Shown here: positions 56,153-64,000 of the stretch, piece after piece
How the letters are laid out: every line of letters starts with the position of its first letter
Numbering within the stretch: the first letter of the stretch is position 1
Origin: Paracholeplasma manati
GTDB taxonomy: Bacteria > Bacillota_I > Bacilli_A > Acholeplasmatales > UBA5453
NCBI RefSeq assembly: GCF_025742995.1
Contig: NZ_JAOVQM010000001.1
Location: 1 to 64,000 of the forward strand
Reading direction: 5' to 3'
DNA length: 64,000 bases
The notes under the pieces: model-generated
The model's database searches: none
The model's input: the letters and a program-made list of their open reading frames with translations, nothing else
Told to the model about the DNA's origin: nothing
Program-made: the position numbers and the translations under genes

Positions 56153-56916
56153 TATGAGTTTATGATTATGTCACATTGATGCGTAATGCTCAAATCTTTG
56201 ACATACCTTCGTTCATTTGGTATCCATTTTGTCATGAACTTCCAAAGGCGTTTAAACCCATTTCTCTTTAATATGTCTTTATACTGTTTGAATAATGGTT
56301 TATGATAAAACACCTTTAAATCATAGGACTGTCTCATATACGGGTGTAATACAAAAGCACCTTCAAATATATGAATGGGTTGGTGTGGTATTTCGATCAT
56401 CGAAGCATGTTTGTGAGTCTTAAAATCAAAAGGTCGATATTGGATAGGTTGTTTTAACTCGACTGGTTTAAAGATGGTTTCTTTGATTTTTTCATAATCG
56501 ATATTTGATCCATACTGTGATAAAGGTTGATTGGTATCCATCACCGGTTTTTTAAAGAAATCATCTGTGTGAAACACCTGAGCATTCAAAATCAAACCCA
56601 ACTGATTAGCAAGTGTGGTTTTACCAGCACCTGCATAACCGTCAATCGCAACCCACAATTCATTTTTACTATCCAGTAATTCTTCGATTTTAGCCAATAC
56701 TTTTAATAGGTTATATGTGTATCGATTAATCATTACAAAGTCCACTTTTTCCTTTGTTGGTTGGATGGACATGATAGAAGCTTCGACCAAGCGTGATAGT
56801 GTCTGTTTTGAAAGATAAAAATCACCTTTTTCGTGTATATTGAATCCAAAATGATGGTTTTTATGATACACCAGTGTAAAACCAAATTTATCCAATGCTG
56901 TGTTTGTTTTCATCAC
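56152..56916 (-). CDS. uridine kinase-like P-loop protein
   Basis: 254 residues. A ~90-residue N-terminal region precedes a P-loop kinase core: VAIDGYAGAGKTTLANQLG, then FHTDDFFKKP (Asp), a basic region, and IFEGAFVLHPYM. This order matches uridine kinase/phosphoribulokinase-like enzymes that phosphorylate a nucleoside or sugar. The substrate is not certain. GTG at 56916 and ATG at 56913 are both possible after AGAGGA. It lies beyond the terminator that ends the hexuronate operon. Confidence 0.75.
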   Translation of the reverse strand: MMKTNTALDKFGFTLVYHKNHHFGFNIHEKGDFYLSKQTLSRLVEASIMSIQPTKEKVDFVMINRYTYNLLKVLAKIEELLDSKNELWVAIDGYAGAGKTTLANQLGLILNAQVFHTDDFFKKPVMDTNQPLSQYGSNIDYEKIKETIFKPVELKQPIQYRPFDFKTHKHASMIEIPHQPIHIFEGAFVLHPYMRQSYDLKVFYHKPLFKQYKDILKRNGFKRLWKFMTKWIPNERRYVKDLSITHQCDIIINS

Positions 56917-56939
56917 TTTTGCATTCCTCTCATTAACAT

Positions 56940-56963
56940 AAAAAGGCTATATAGAGCCTTTTT
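56940..56963. terminator. bidirectional terminator ending the hexuronate operon
   Basis: AAAAAGGCT (56940-56948) pairs with AGCCTTTTT (56955-56963) around a 6-base loop, giving a U-tract on both strands. Confidence 0.9.
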
Positions 56964-56985
56964 CGTTTTATTTAAGTTTTCGCCT

Positions 56986-57528
56986 TTAGGCATTTTCTAA
57001 CGCATCCAGTACATGTGTTTTCTTTAATGCGAAATACAAAACTGGGATTAAAACCAATTGGATTCCAATACCAGGTAATCCAGTGATAAATGCAGCCTTC
57101 ACGAAGATATCTAGACTGAAATTAAGACCTGCCAGTGGGTAGAAAATGGCTGCCCCTAATCCCCATACTGCACGTCCCAAAAGCATCCCAACAATGAGGG
57201 CTACTACTGCGAATATATCTTTCTTTGGTAATAGTTTTTTTGTAAGACCAGCGAATAAACCATAAGCACCGATTTCAAAGGACATGACCAATGCTTGTGG
57301 GTATAGTGGCGGCATGCTTACCAATACACTTCTAAGGAGTGGGGTAACCAATCCAACCAATAGACCATATTTAGGTCCAAGGATTAAACCTGTGAATAAA
57401 GCAGGGATATGCATGAGTAAGAATACAGAACCCAACGCTGGGTTTGAAGCGGTTAAAAACGGTAATACAATCCCTAACGCAATCATCAAGCTCGATAATA
57501 CCAAGGGATATAAAGGACTTTTTTGCAT
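56986..57528 (-). CDS. ECF transporter S component
   Basis: 180 residues with six hydrophobic segments and the S-component style [20 protein letters not shown]. It captures a small nutrient for an energy-coupling factor transporter; the EcfA/EcfT parts are not in the window. The substrate is unknown. It follows the LarA-like gene by 26 bases in the same operon, so a LarA cofactor precursor such as niacin is conceivable, though that is speculation. AGAGAG precedes the ATG. Confidence 0.75.
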   Translation of the reverse strand: MQKSPLYPLVLSSLMIALGIVLPFLTASNPALGSVFLLMHIPALFTGLILGPKYGLLVGLVTPLLRSVLVSMPPLYPQALVMSFEIGAYGLFAGLTKKLLPKKDIFAVVALIVGMLLGRAVWGLGAAIFYPLAGLNFSLDIFVKAAFITGLPGIGIQLVLIPVLYFALKKTHVLDALENA

Positions 57529-57554
57529 GAATTTCTCTCTTTCAATTTGTGATG

Positions 57555-58820
57555 TTAGAATCGATTCTTGTCAATCCACAAACCCAAAGCTGGGTTAGGG
57601 ATGAAGAAAATCTCTTCACCATCACTCAAGGTATTCCAACCCGGTTCTAGCGTGGTTGGATCATATTTTTTCACGACTTCATCGTAATCAACTGCGTTAA
57701 AATGTACCCCTCGAACTTCTTCTTTGGTGATGTTTTTAACGGCGTAGGTGATGTTGAATCTGCCATCGGATGAACTATGGATTAAGTGTGCTGCCGCACC
57801 CATATTCTTTTGTAAATCTTCATTTTGTTTAAATAATTCTAGGACATTGAGACGCCCACAATACCCATACTTGCGAATGAGTTGATCGATGCGTTGGTCT
57901 TCACCAAACTTAGTGACACCCGCCGCTAAAACAATCAATTCTCCACCATCTTGGATAGCCATACGGGTACGATATACCGATTTATTGCCTAACCAAGTCG
58001 ATTTGAATTCTTTCGGGTCTAGGTATACAACACACTTTTTAATCCCACGGTCTAAGAAATTGATGTTCTTTTGTTGAGAAACTTCAATCGCTGCTTCTAA
58101 GACCTTACGGGTATCCCCAATGAATAACCCATGGGTCTTGATGACATTTTTAGGTGCGGTGGTTACGGTTAAAACGAAGATGAGTGGTCTGTCTTTTAAG
58201 AAGTGTTCTAAGGCGTAATCGAGTAATTTACGGACAGGGGTAAAGTCTTTACCCATCATGCGTTCCATGCCGTATACAGCGCCAATCATGTGGGATTGGT
58301 TGATGGTGGTTTTACCGCCACACCCCACAAACACGTTTTTCGCGTGGTTCGCCATACCGATGACTTCATGAGGGACCACTTGACCAATCGAAACAATCAA
58401 ATCATAATTTGGGTCCATGATGAGACGATTCACTTCCATCCCAACGCCTCGATCCCATAACCCATCGGTGATGGATGCGATATAATCGCCAGGGACCTCA
58501 CCCACATGGACGATGTCTTCACGCCAGTTGTGGACAATGAATCTGTCATGAGGAATATCACCATACATTTCATCGAGTTCAGAAGAACTCATCGGTTCAT
58601 GGGTACCTAAAGCTGGTAGAATGTCCACTTGAACGTGGTCTTTGAGTAGATGATAGTATAAGTTCGTAATCAATCCTGCATTGGAATGAAAACGGGTAAA
58701 ATCGGGTGGAATCAACAATACTTTCTTTAAGGTTTTACCTTCAAGTGATTGTTTTAACCCTTTTAAAATGTCTTCTTTGGATAACCCTTCAGGGCTTTGT
58801 TCTCTAAAGAATAATTCCAT
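57555..58820 (-). CDS. LarA-family nickel-dependent epimerase
   Basis: 421 residues. LarA catalytic residues are present: Asp40 and Arg43 (PPDFTRF), His74 (ALGTHEP), His151 (VVPHEVIG), the cofactor-linking lysine as Lys161 (NHAKNVF), and His177 (NQSHMIG). LarA enzymes racemise 2-hydroxy acids with a nickel-pincer nucleotide; some members epimerise D-gluconate and D-mannonate at C2 (from memory). In this operon that reaction would link UxuB to gnd. larB, larC and larE are not in the window. Only 2 bases separate it from the SDR gene. Confidence 0.85.
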   Translation of the reverse strand: MELFFREQSPEGLSKEDILKGLKQSLEGKTLKKVLLIPPDFTRFHSNAGLITNLYYHLLKDHVQVDILPALGTHEPMSSSELDEMYGDIPHDRFIVHNWREDIVHVGEVPGDYIASITDGLWDRGVGMEVNRLIMDPNYDLIVSIGQVVPHEVIGMANHAKNVFVGCGGKTTINQSHMIGAVYGMERMMGKDFTPVRKLLDYALEHFLKDRPLIFVLTVTTAPKNVIKTHGLFIGDTRKVLEAAIEVSQQKNINFLDRGIKKCVVYLDPKEFKSTWLGNKSVYRTRMAIQDGGELIVLAAGVTKFGEDQRIDQLIRKYGYCGRLNVLELFKQNEDLQKNMGAAAHLIHSSSDGRFNITYAVKNITKEEVRGVHFNAVDYDEVVKKYDPTTLEPGWNTLSDGEEIFFIPNPALGLWIDKNRF

Positions 58821-58822
58821 AG

Positions 58823-59674
58823 TTATACACCAGAATAGGCGTTAAATCCGCCATCGACAGGGACGACCACACCAGTAACGAACGCCGATTGTTTTGGATC
58901 AATGAGCCAGAGTAACGTACCGATGAGTTCGCTTGGTTCACCAAAGCGTTTCATCGGTGTACTGCCAATGATTTTGAGGGAACGGTCACTTAAAGACCCA
59001 TCTGGTTTAATCAATAGATTTTTGTTTTGTTCTGTCACGAAGAAGCCTGGTGCCAACGCATTGACACGGATGCCTTCTTTCGCGAAGTGTACAGCCATCC
59101 ATTGGGTAAAATTGTTAATCGCTGCTTTGGCTGCGCTATAAGCAGGGATTTTGGTGAGTGGGTTAAAGGCACTCATCGATGAGATGTTTAGAATGCTACA
59201 ACCTTTTCTACCAACCATGTCTTTACCAAACACTTGTGAAGGAATCAACGATCCCGTGAAGTTTAATCCAAACACATAGTTAAAACCATCTAAATCCATA
59301 TTGAAAAAGTGTTTCGCCCCTTCGGTCTCTAAAGCTTGAGGGTTAAAATACTCATCGGATGTGGTTGCTTTAGGGTCATTCCCACCAGCACCATTGATCA
59401 AAATATCGACAGGTCCAAAGGTGTTTTTAATGAGTTGATGTGCCACTTCGATTGAACTTCTATTCAAAACGTCTGCGGATACTGCCAACGCTTGTTGACC
59501 TGAAGCTCTAATTTCGGAAGCGAGTTTTTCTGCTTTTTCTAAACTTCTGCCTAAAATAACAACTTTACCGCCTGCTTGTGCACAAGCTTTCGAAAATTCT
59601 GTGCCTAAGACACCTGCACCGCCGGTGACGACGATGACTTTATTGGATAAATCAAACTGTAAAGGATAGCTCAT
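58823..59674 (-). CDS. uxuB: D-mannonate oxidoreductase, SDR type (UxuB/YjmF-like)
   Basis: 283 residues. Short-chain dehydrogenase: TGGAGVLGTEF (dinucleotide site), INGAGGNDPKATTS, the catalytic Ser and YSAAK, and APGFFVTEQNKNLL, which is typical of Bacillus YjmF/UxuB. It reduces D-fructuronate to D-mannonate. The ATG at 59672-59674 has AGGAG 8 bases upstream; the longer frame to 59851 runs back into gnd. It follows gnd by 10 bases. Confidence 0.85.
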   Translation of the reverse strand: MSYPLQFDLSNKVIVVTGGAGVLGTEFSKACAQAGGKVVILGRSLEKAEKLASEIRASGQQALAVSADVLNRSSIEVAHQLIKNTFGPVDILINGAGGNDPKATTSDEYFNPQALETEGAKHFFNMDLDGFNYVFGLNFTGSLIPSQVFGKDMVGRKGCSILNISSMSAFNPLTKIPAYSAAKAAINNFTQWMAVHFAKEGIRVNALAPGFFVTEQNKNLLIKPDGSLSDRSLKIIGSTPMKRFGEPSELIGTLLWLIDPKQSAFVTGVVVPVDGGFNAYSGV

Positions 59675-59684
59675 GGCATTTCTC

Positions 59685-61139
59685 CTATACGTTATAAGTC
59701 GTTGAGGATGTTTTACCACCACGACCGGTCCAGTTGGTATGGAAGAATTCGCCTCTTGGTTTGTCGGTTCTTTCATATGTATGGGCACCGAAGAAATCTC
59801 TTTGAGCTTGTAATAGGTTGGCTGGCAATTTATCGGTACGATACGAATCAAAATAGTTTAACGCTGCTGACATTGCAGGGGTAGGAATCCCATTCAATAC
59901 AGCTGTTGAGATGACATTGCGCCAAGCACCCGTCATGTTTTCAACCACATCTTTAAAATAAGGGTCTAACAATAGGTTGGCTAGGTTAGGGTTTTGTTCA
60001 AACGCTTCTTTAATCTTACCTAAGAACACAGAACGGATGATACAGCCACCACGCCACATCAAAGCGATACCGCCATAATTTAAATTCCAGTTGTTGGTTT
60101 TCGCAGCCGCTTTCATCAAAGCGTAGCCTTGAGCATATGAAACAATCTTCGCTGCGTATAATGCTTTTTTAATGTCTTCAATGAAGGCTTGTTTGTCGCC
60201 TTTAAAGGAAACAGGTACCGCTTTAAATGCTTTAGAAGCGACCAAACGTTCTTCCTTCATCGAAGAAATGAAACGGGCATAAACGGCTTCTGTAATGAGG
60301 GTTAGAGGTACTGAATCTTCTAATGATTGTACGGCTGTCCATTTACCAGTCCCTTTTTGACCAGCGGTATCTAAAATTTTATCGATGAGTGGTTGTCCAT
60401 CTTCATCTTTAAAGGAGAGGATTTCCCCTGTGATTTCAATCAAATAACTGTCTAGTTCTGTTTTATTCCAAGCTTTAAACACATCCGCCATTTCATCGGC
60501 AGACATGCTTAAGACGTTTCTCATCAAATGATACGCTTCGGTGATGAGTTGGATATCGCCATACTCAATCCCGTTATGGACCATCTTAACGAAGTGGCCT
60601 GCGCCATCTTCGCCCACCCAGTCACAGCAGACTGAACCATCCGCGACTTTGGCTGCGATGGCTTGGAATATTGGTTTGACGGTTGGCCATGCTTGAGGGG
60701 ATCCCCCTGGCATGATGGAAGGTCCAAGTAACGCGCCTTCTTCACCACCAGATACACCTGTACCAATGTAATAGAACCCTTTAGATTCCACATATTTGGT
60801 TCTTCTAACGGTATCTGGATAGTGGGAGTTTCCACCATCGATGATGATATCGCCTGGTTCTAATAACGGTAACAATTGTTCAATGACTTGATCGACAGGG
60901 TCACCTGCTTTGATCATCATCATGACTTTTCTTGGTTTCTTTAGGGATTGGACCAATGTTTTTAAATCGTTGGTACCAATGATTGGTAAGCCTTTAGCAC
61001 GGGTATTCAAGAATTCATCGACACGGCTTTGTTGACGTGCGTGAGCAGTGACTTGAAACCCCTTAGACGCCATATTTAAGACGAGGTTTTCCCCCATCAC
61101 GGCGAGTCCAGTTAATCCAATATCTGATAATTTTTCCAT
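59685..61139 (-). CDS. gnd: 6-phosphogluconate dehydrogenase, decarboxylating
   Basis: 484 residues, normal length. GLAVMGENLVLNMASKGF (cofactor fold), GTGVSGGEEGALLGPSIMPGG and the active-site KMVHNGIEYGDIQL are all present. It makes ribulose 5-phosphate, CO2 and NAD(P)H from 6-phosphogluconate. AAAGGAG precedes the ATG. Its place within a hexuronate operon implies the pathway ends at 6-phosphogluconate. Confidence 0.96.
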   Translation of the reverse strand: MEKLSDIGLTGLAVMGENLVLNMASKGFQVTAHARQQSRVDEFLNTRAKGLPIIGTNDLKTLVQSLKKPRKVMMMIKAGDPVDQVIEQLLPLLEPGDIIIDGGNSHYPDTVRRTKYVESKGFYYIGTGVSGGEEGALLGPSIMPGGSPQAWPTVKPIFQAIAAKVADGSVCCDWVGEDGAGHFVKMVHNGIEYGDIQLITEAYHLMRNVLSMSADEMADVFKAWNKTELDSYLIEITGEILSFKDEDGQPLIDKILDTAGQKGTGKWTAVQSLEDSVPLTLITEAVYARFISSMKEERLVASKAFKAVPVSFKGDKQAFIEDIKKALYAAKIVSYAQGYALMKAAAKTNNWNLNYGGIALMWRGGCIIRSVFLGKIKEAFEQNPNLANLLLDPYFKDVVENMTGAWRNVISTAVLNGIPTPAMSAALNYFDSYRTDKLPANLLQAQRDFFGAHTYERTDKPRGEFFHTNWTGRGGKTSSTTYNV

Positions 61140-61151
61140 GTTGTTCTCCTT

Positions 61152-62225
61152 TTAACGCTTCACTCGAGCGTTGCCTTCGTAGATACTCCAAATGACCTCT
61201 TCATCTGCAGGCAAACCGAAGTCCTCTACTACAGTTGTAACATAAGCACCGCTCGCCCAGGCGAAATGTGCACAGTTTTCTAAAGAAAATCCTTTTAATA
61301 GACCATATAAGAGGCCACCGACGAACCCGTCGCCACCACCAATGCGGTCTAAAACACGAATGCGTCTCGGTTCAACGACGACCCATTCTGACCCTTGGTT
61401 CAATATCGCACCCCAATAATGCTCATTCGCATCTTCCACTTGACGGAGTGTAGTTGCGTAAGTCGATGCGTTCGGGAATGCTTTCTTAACATTATCTATC
61501 AAGCCTTTAAAACTGTCAATTTGTTTTGAAATATCTTTCCCACCAGCTTCAGGTCCATGGACATCTAAAGCGAGCTGGAAGTCTTCTTCATTACCAATTA
61601 AAATATCGGTTAAAGAAGCGATTTCTTTAAAGACTTTGGATAGTTCTTCTTTTCTATTTTTCCAGAATGATGCACGGTAGTTTAAATCGAATGAAATCAC
61701 AGTACCATTGGCTTTCGCGAAACGCGCGAGTTCTAAACAAAACGCACTGGTTTCTTTCGATAACGCCACGATGAGTCCTGAGAGGTGTAATAATTGTACG
61801 CCTTCTTCTTTAAAGATGCGGTTTAAGTCAAAGTCTTCCAAAGCAATCGTTCTGCCTACTTCACCAGCGCGGTCGTTTTGAACGCGTGGTCCACGCATCC
61901 CATAACCACTATCGGCGATGTTAAATTGGTGACGATAGCCCCAAGGGCCACCTTGTTCAATGTCTTTACCTTCAAAGTCAATCCCACGACGTCTTAAATC
62001 ATTTTTGATGAGTAAAGCGACTGGGCTATCTTTAACAAATTTGGTCAACACTTTGGTTTTGAGTCCAAGCGCTGCAGAGATGCTTAAAACATTCGTTTCA
62101 GCCGATGTAGCTTGCATCTGAAATAGGCTTGAAGTGTGGACAGGTTGTCTGTCAAATGGGGTGATTCTAACCCCCATCGACGATGGTGATACGAGTGCGT
62201 ACTTGCTGTGTTCTCTGAATTTCAT
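61152..62225 (-). CDS. PfkB-family sugar kinase (gluconate or KDG kinase)
   Basis: 357 residues. The ribokinase-family signature near the C-terminus, DRIGGGDGFVGGLLYG, has the catalytic aspartate; the NETDF-like IGNEEDF is also present. Sequence style resembles 2-keto-3-deoxygluconate kinases, but with gnd and the LarA-type gene beside it, and no KDPG aldolase in view, D-gluconate may be the true substrate. GGGGAG precedes the ATG. It lies 12 bases before gnd. Confidence 0.82.
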   Translation of the reverse strand: MKFREHSKYALVSPSSMGVRITPFDRQPVHTSSLFQMQATSAETNVLSISAALGLKTKVLTKFVKDSPVALLIKNDLRRRGIDFEGKDIEQGGPWGYRHQFNIADSGYGMRGPRVQNDRAGEVGRTIALEDFDLNRIFKEEGVQLLHLSGLIVALSKETSAFCLELARFAKANGTVISFDLNYRASFWKNRKEELSKVFKEIASLTDILIGNEEDFQLALDVHGPEAGGKDISKQIDSFKGLIDNVKKAFPNASTYATTLRQVEDANEHYWGAILNQGSEWVVVEPRRIRVLDRIGGGDGFVGGLLYGLLKGFSLENCAHFAWASGAYVTTVVEDFGLPADEEVIWSIYEGNARVKR

Positions 62226-62246
62226 ACAATGTTCTCCCCTGAAATA

Positions 62247-63728
62247 TTAAAATCCTTTGTATAAAAGCTCTAAATGCATCCCGATATGGGCATATAACAT
62301 ATCGCTATAGGTTTGTGCTTCATCGCGCCATAAAGCGAATAATTGGTTTCTAAATACAAATTCACCTTGTTCATTTTTATGATTTAAGATGAACCCATAA
62401 GTGATGTGGATGAGTTGTCTAGCATCGTTGTTATGGAACAAGTTTGGTAGTTCTTCATCCTTTAAAGTTTCTAATGCTGGTATACGGTTTAAATCGGTCG
62501 TTACATGATAGAACTTTTGAGCTTCACCAAACATGCTGATGGCGTAGGCGTGGATGTCGCGATAAAGCTTCGGTGCTTTCGCGGAAACGACACGCATCGC
62601 TTCAAGCCAGTTGGTGCCAGCGGTTTTCACATGGAAATGACCTCTGGTGTGTTTACCAATCAATGTAAAGATTGAGAATTTATCTGACCCTGAGTGAATC
62701 GATAACTTATAACCAAAATGTCTCGCAATCGCAGCGTGTACCATGAGTTCGACTTCAAATTGCTTGATATCGCCTACATAGTCAATCCCTTTTTGGAATT
62801 CACCACAGAATCGTGGTGCCAACGTATCGAGTTTAACCCCTCTGAGTTTCAATTCGTTCGCAACAAAATAGTGTTGTGCCGGGGTGGTTGGTGTAGAGGT
62901 TTCATCGATGGATAGCTCGAAGTTCGCTTCGGCTTTTTGATCGATAAAGAATGTTTGATAAATTTTGGCTGCGAATTCGATGGCTTTTCCATAAACCAAG
63001 ACACAACGGTTCAATTCATTTTCAGAAAACTCTACCACACTGTGTTCAATTTGAATTGGGTGACCTAAATAACGCTTTTTAAGCATGTCATCGATTTGAA
63101 CTTCACGACGAACTTGTTCATCGGTCATGTGATTTACATCATTTCGAATATAGTCACTCGCGTCCAAAGTAATCATTGTAAACCCTAAAGATAACGCGTA
63201 CTTAATGTCTTCTGGTTTCTTTAAATGGTCACCATCAGCACCAAAGCCTCTGGTGAATCCCACTTTAAACGCACCAAATGACGCAGCATCTAACACGTCC
63301 TCATAGGTTCTATGGGTTAATGTGAGTTCTCTGATGGATTGTTGAGCAAAAATTGGATAAGCATCGTATTGTTTAAACACACGCGCATGTCCTGGGGTTG
63401 CTAGACCCAAACGGTCACCTAAACCAAAACTTCTTTGTTTATTTAAAACAGGGATGGGTTTGGTAAATGGGAACAATCTTCTCAGTACTTGTCCATTTTC
63501 AAAGGTGAGTGGTGCGATGACCACAGGTACTCCTGAAACATCATCAATTTGACCCTTAAATTGGTTTGCTAATCTGCCATAAGCTACCAATTCATCTGCG
63601 TGTGGTGCTGCTTGCATCCAAACGTAAGTATCTTCGACTTGTTGAATGGATTTAGGATATACCTTTGATCCATAGACACCTTGAATGCCCGATAATGCCT
63701 TTAAAAAATCCGTGTTTTTGTTTGACAT
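62247..63728 (-). CDS. uxaE: D-tagaturonate 3-epimerase (UxaE)
   Basis: 493 residues. It matches the tagaturonate/fructuronate epimerase family: FKVGFTRGFGADGDHLKKPEDI, TMITLDASDYI, and LSIHSGSDKFSIF. It interconverts D-tagaturonate (from galacturonate) and D-fructuronate. AGAGGAG precedes the ATG. First gene of the operon, with an operator-like palindrome upstream. Confidence 0.88.
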   Translation of the reverse strand: MSNKNTDFLKALSGIQGVYGSKVYPKSIQQVEDTYVWMQAAPHADELVAYGRLANQFKGQIDDVSGVPVVIAPLTFENGQVLRRLFPFTKPIPVLNKQRSFGLGDRLGLATPGHARVFKQYDAYPIFAQQSIRELTLTHRTYEDVLDAASFGAFKVGFTRGFGADGDHLKKPEDIKYALSLGFTMITLDASDYIRNDVNHMTDEQVRREVQIDDMLKKRYLGHPIQIEHSVVEFSENELNRCVLVYGKAIEFAAKIYQTFFIDQKAEANFELSIDETSTPTTPAQHYFVANELKLRGVKLDTLAPRFCGEFQKGIDYVGDIKQFEVELMVHAAIARHFGYKLSIHSGSDKFSIFTLIGKHTRGHFHVKTAGTNWLEAMRVVSAKAPKLYRDIHAYAISMFGEAQKFYHVTTDLNRIPALETLKDEELPNLFHNNDARQLIHITYGFILNHKNEQGEFVFRNQLFALWRDEAQTYSDMLYAHIGMHLELLYKGF

Positions 63729-63810
63729 ATGTTCTCTCCTCTTGTGTATATATTTCCTTTAGAAATAGGCTTGCTTAAAAATGAATGACCATTTTTATGA
63801 ATAAGCAACC

Positions 63811-63862
63811 GCTACCATAATACTATTTTACCACATTTTTTATTTTGTAAACACTGTTTATA
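63811..63862 (-). promoter_or_regulatory. promoter and operator upstream of uxaE
   Basis: A 17-bp near palindrome TGTAAACA-C-TGTTTATA (63846-63862) resembles LacI/GntR-type operators. On the minus strand it contains TTTACA, followed by TAAAAT and TATTAT boxes. It should control the hexuronate operon. The same TGTTTAC word recurs at 63915-63921 at the end of the next gene. Confidence 0.5.
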
Positions 63863-63917
63863 TATGCGGACACATTTTTATCAACGACACTTTTTATAGC
63901 ACCGTTGATAGCCGTGT

Positions 63918-64000
63918 TTACTGTTTGAATATGAATGTGTTGATAGCGTGTGTAAACCCATCTTCTTTAAAGGTTTTGGTCACATAAGACGCGTTTTCTT
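63918..64000 (-). CDS. 3' end of a gene cut by the window edge
   Basis: One minus-strand frame stays open from the window edge to a TAA at 63918-63920 and ends in HAINTFIFKQ. About 26 codons are visible. The orientation matches the uxaE operon. The family cannot be told from this fragment. Confidence 0.5.
   Translation of the reverse strand, partial: ENASYVTKTFKEDGFTHAINTFIFKQ

Noticed and set aside
1-64000. CRISPR arrays, tRNA or rRNA genes, transposases, integrases
   Set aside because: None seen on either strand by eye; the defence island shows no integrase or clear attachment-site repeats.

Overview
The window looks like a low-GC Firmicutes/Mollicutes chromosome that uses the standard genetic code: TGA ends several clear genes, such as guaB and guaA, and Trp is TGG. 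Very large single-chain ABC ATPase-permease proteins, many lipoproteins, an IMP dehydrogenase without CBS domains, and no cell-wall genes in view point to an Acholeplasma/Izemoplasma-type organism. That placement is an inference.

Layout. 1-8.7 kb is a housekeeping and stress segment: a CPBP membrane protease, guaB-guaA, a large ABC transporter, and a minus-strand row of a DUF4177-like protein, a vWA protein and a macro-domain protein. 8.8-29.0 kb is a very AT-rich defence island, all on the minus strand: a fused nucleotidyltransferase-HEPN protein, a GmrSD-like DUF262/DUF1524 protein, a type I restriction-modification operon (hsdM, hsdS, a small membrane protein, hsdR), an HTH plus OLD-family ATPase/TOPRIM pair, an unrecognised three-gene translationally coupled cassette, a second DUF262 protein with no visible nuclease motif, and a reverse transcriptase fused to a nitrilase domain (UG1/DRT1-like). 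Upstream of the reverse transcriptase lies a predicted structured, terminated leader RNA.

29.1-39.2 kb holds two tight six-gene operons of mostly unrecognised small proteins, each with a zinc-ribbon protein. A divergent WYL-like gene sits between them and a longer WYL/WCX relative lies inside the second operon. A NERD nuclease-like protein, a membrane protein and a lipoprotein follow. This block and the three-gene cassette are the best candidates for undescribed systems. 39.3-45.7 kb carries a PNPOx-like flavoprotein, InlB-repeat lipoproteins and a secreted GH81 beta-1,3-glucanase.

45.8-53.9 kb has two more ABC transporters, a MocR-type regulator (probably PdxR) and pdxS-pdxT for pyridoxal phosphate. 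The pdxR and pdxS upstream regions share an operator: inverted half-sites with the same 31-bp spacing. 53.9-56.9 kb carries a lipoprotein, a small membrane protein and a uridine-kinase-like P-loop protein.

57-63.7 kb is a minus-strand hexuronate operon: uxaE, a PfkB sugar kinase, gnd, a UxuB-type SDR, a LarA-family epimerase and an ECF S component. The gene set suggests that hexuronates pass through D-mannonate to D-gluconate (LarA-type C2 epimerisation), then 6-phosphogluconate and ribulose 5-phosphate, rather than through KDG. The window ends inside the 3' end of another minus-strand gene.
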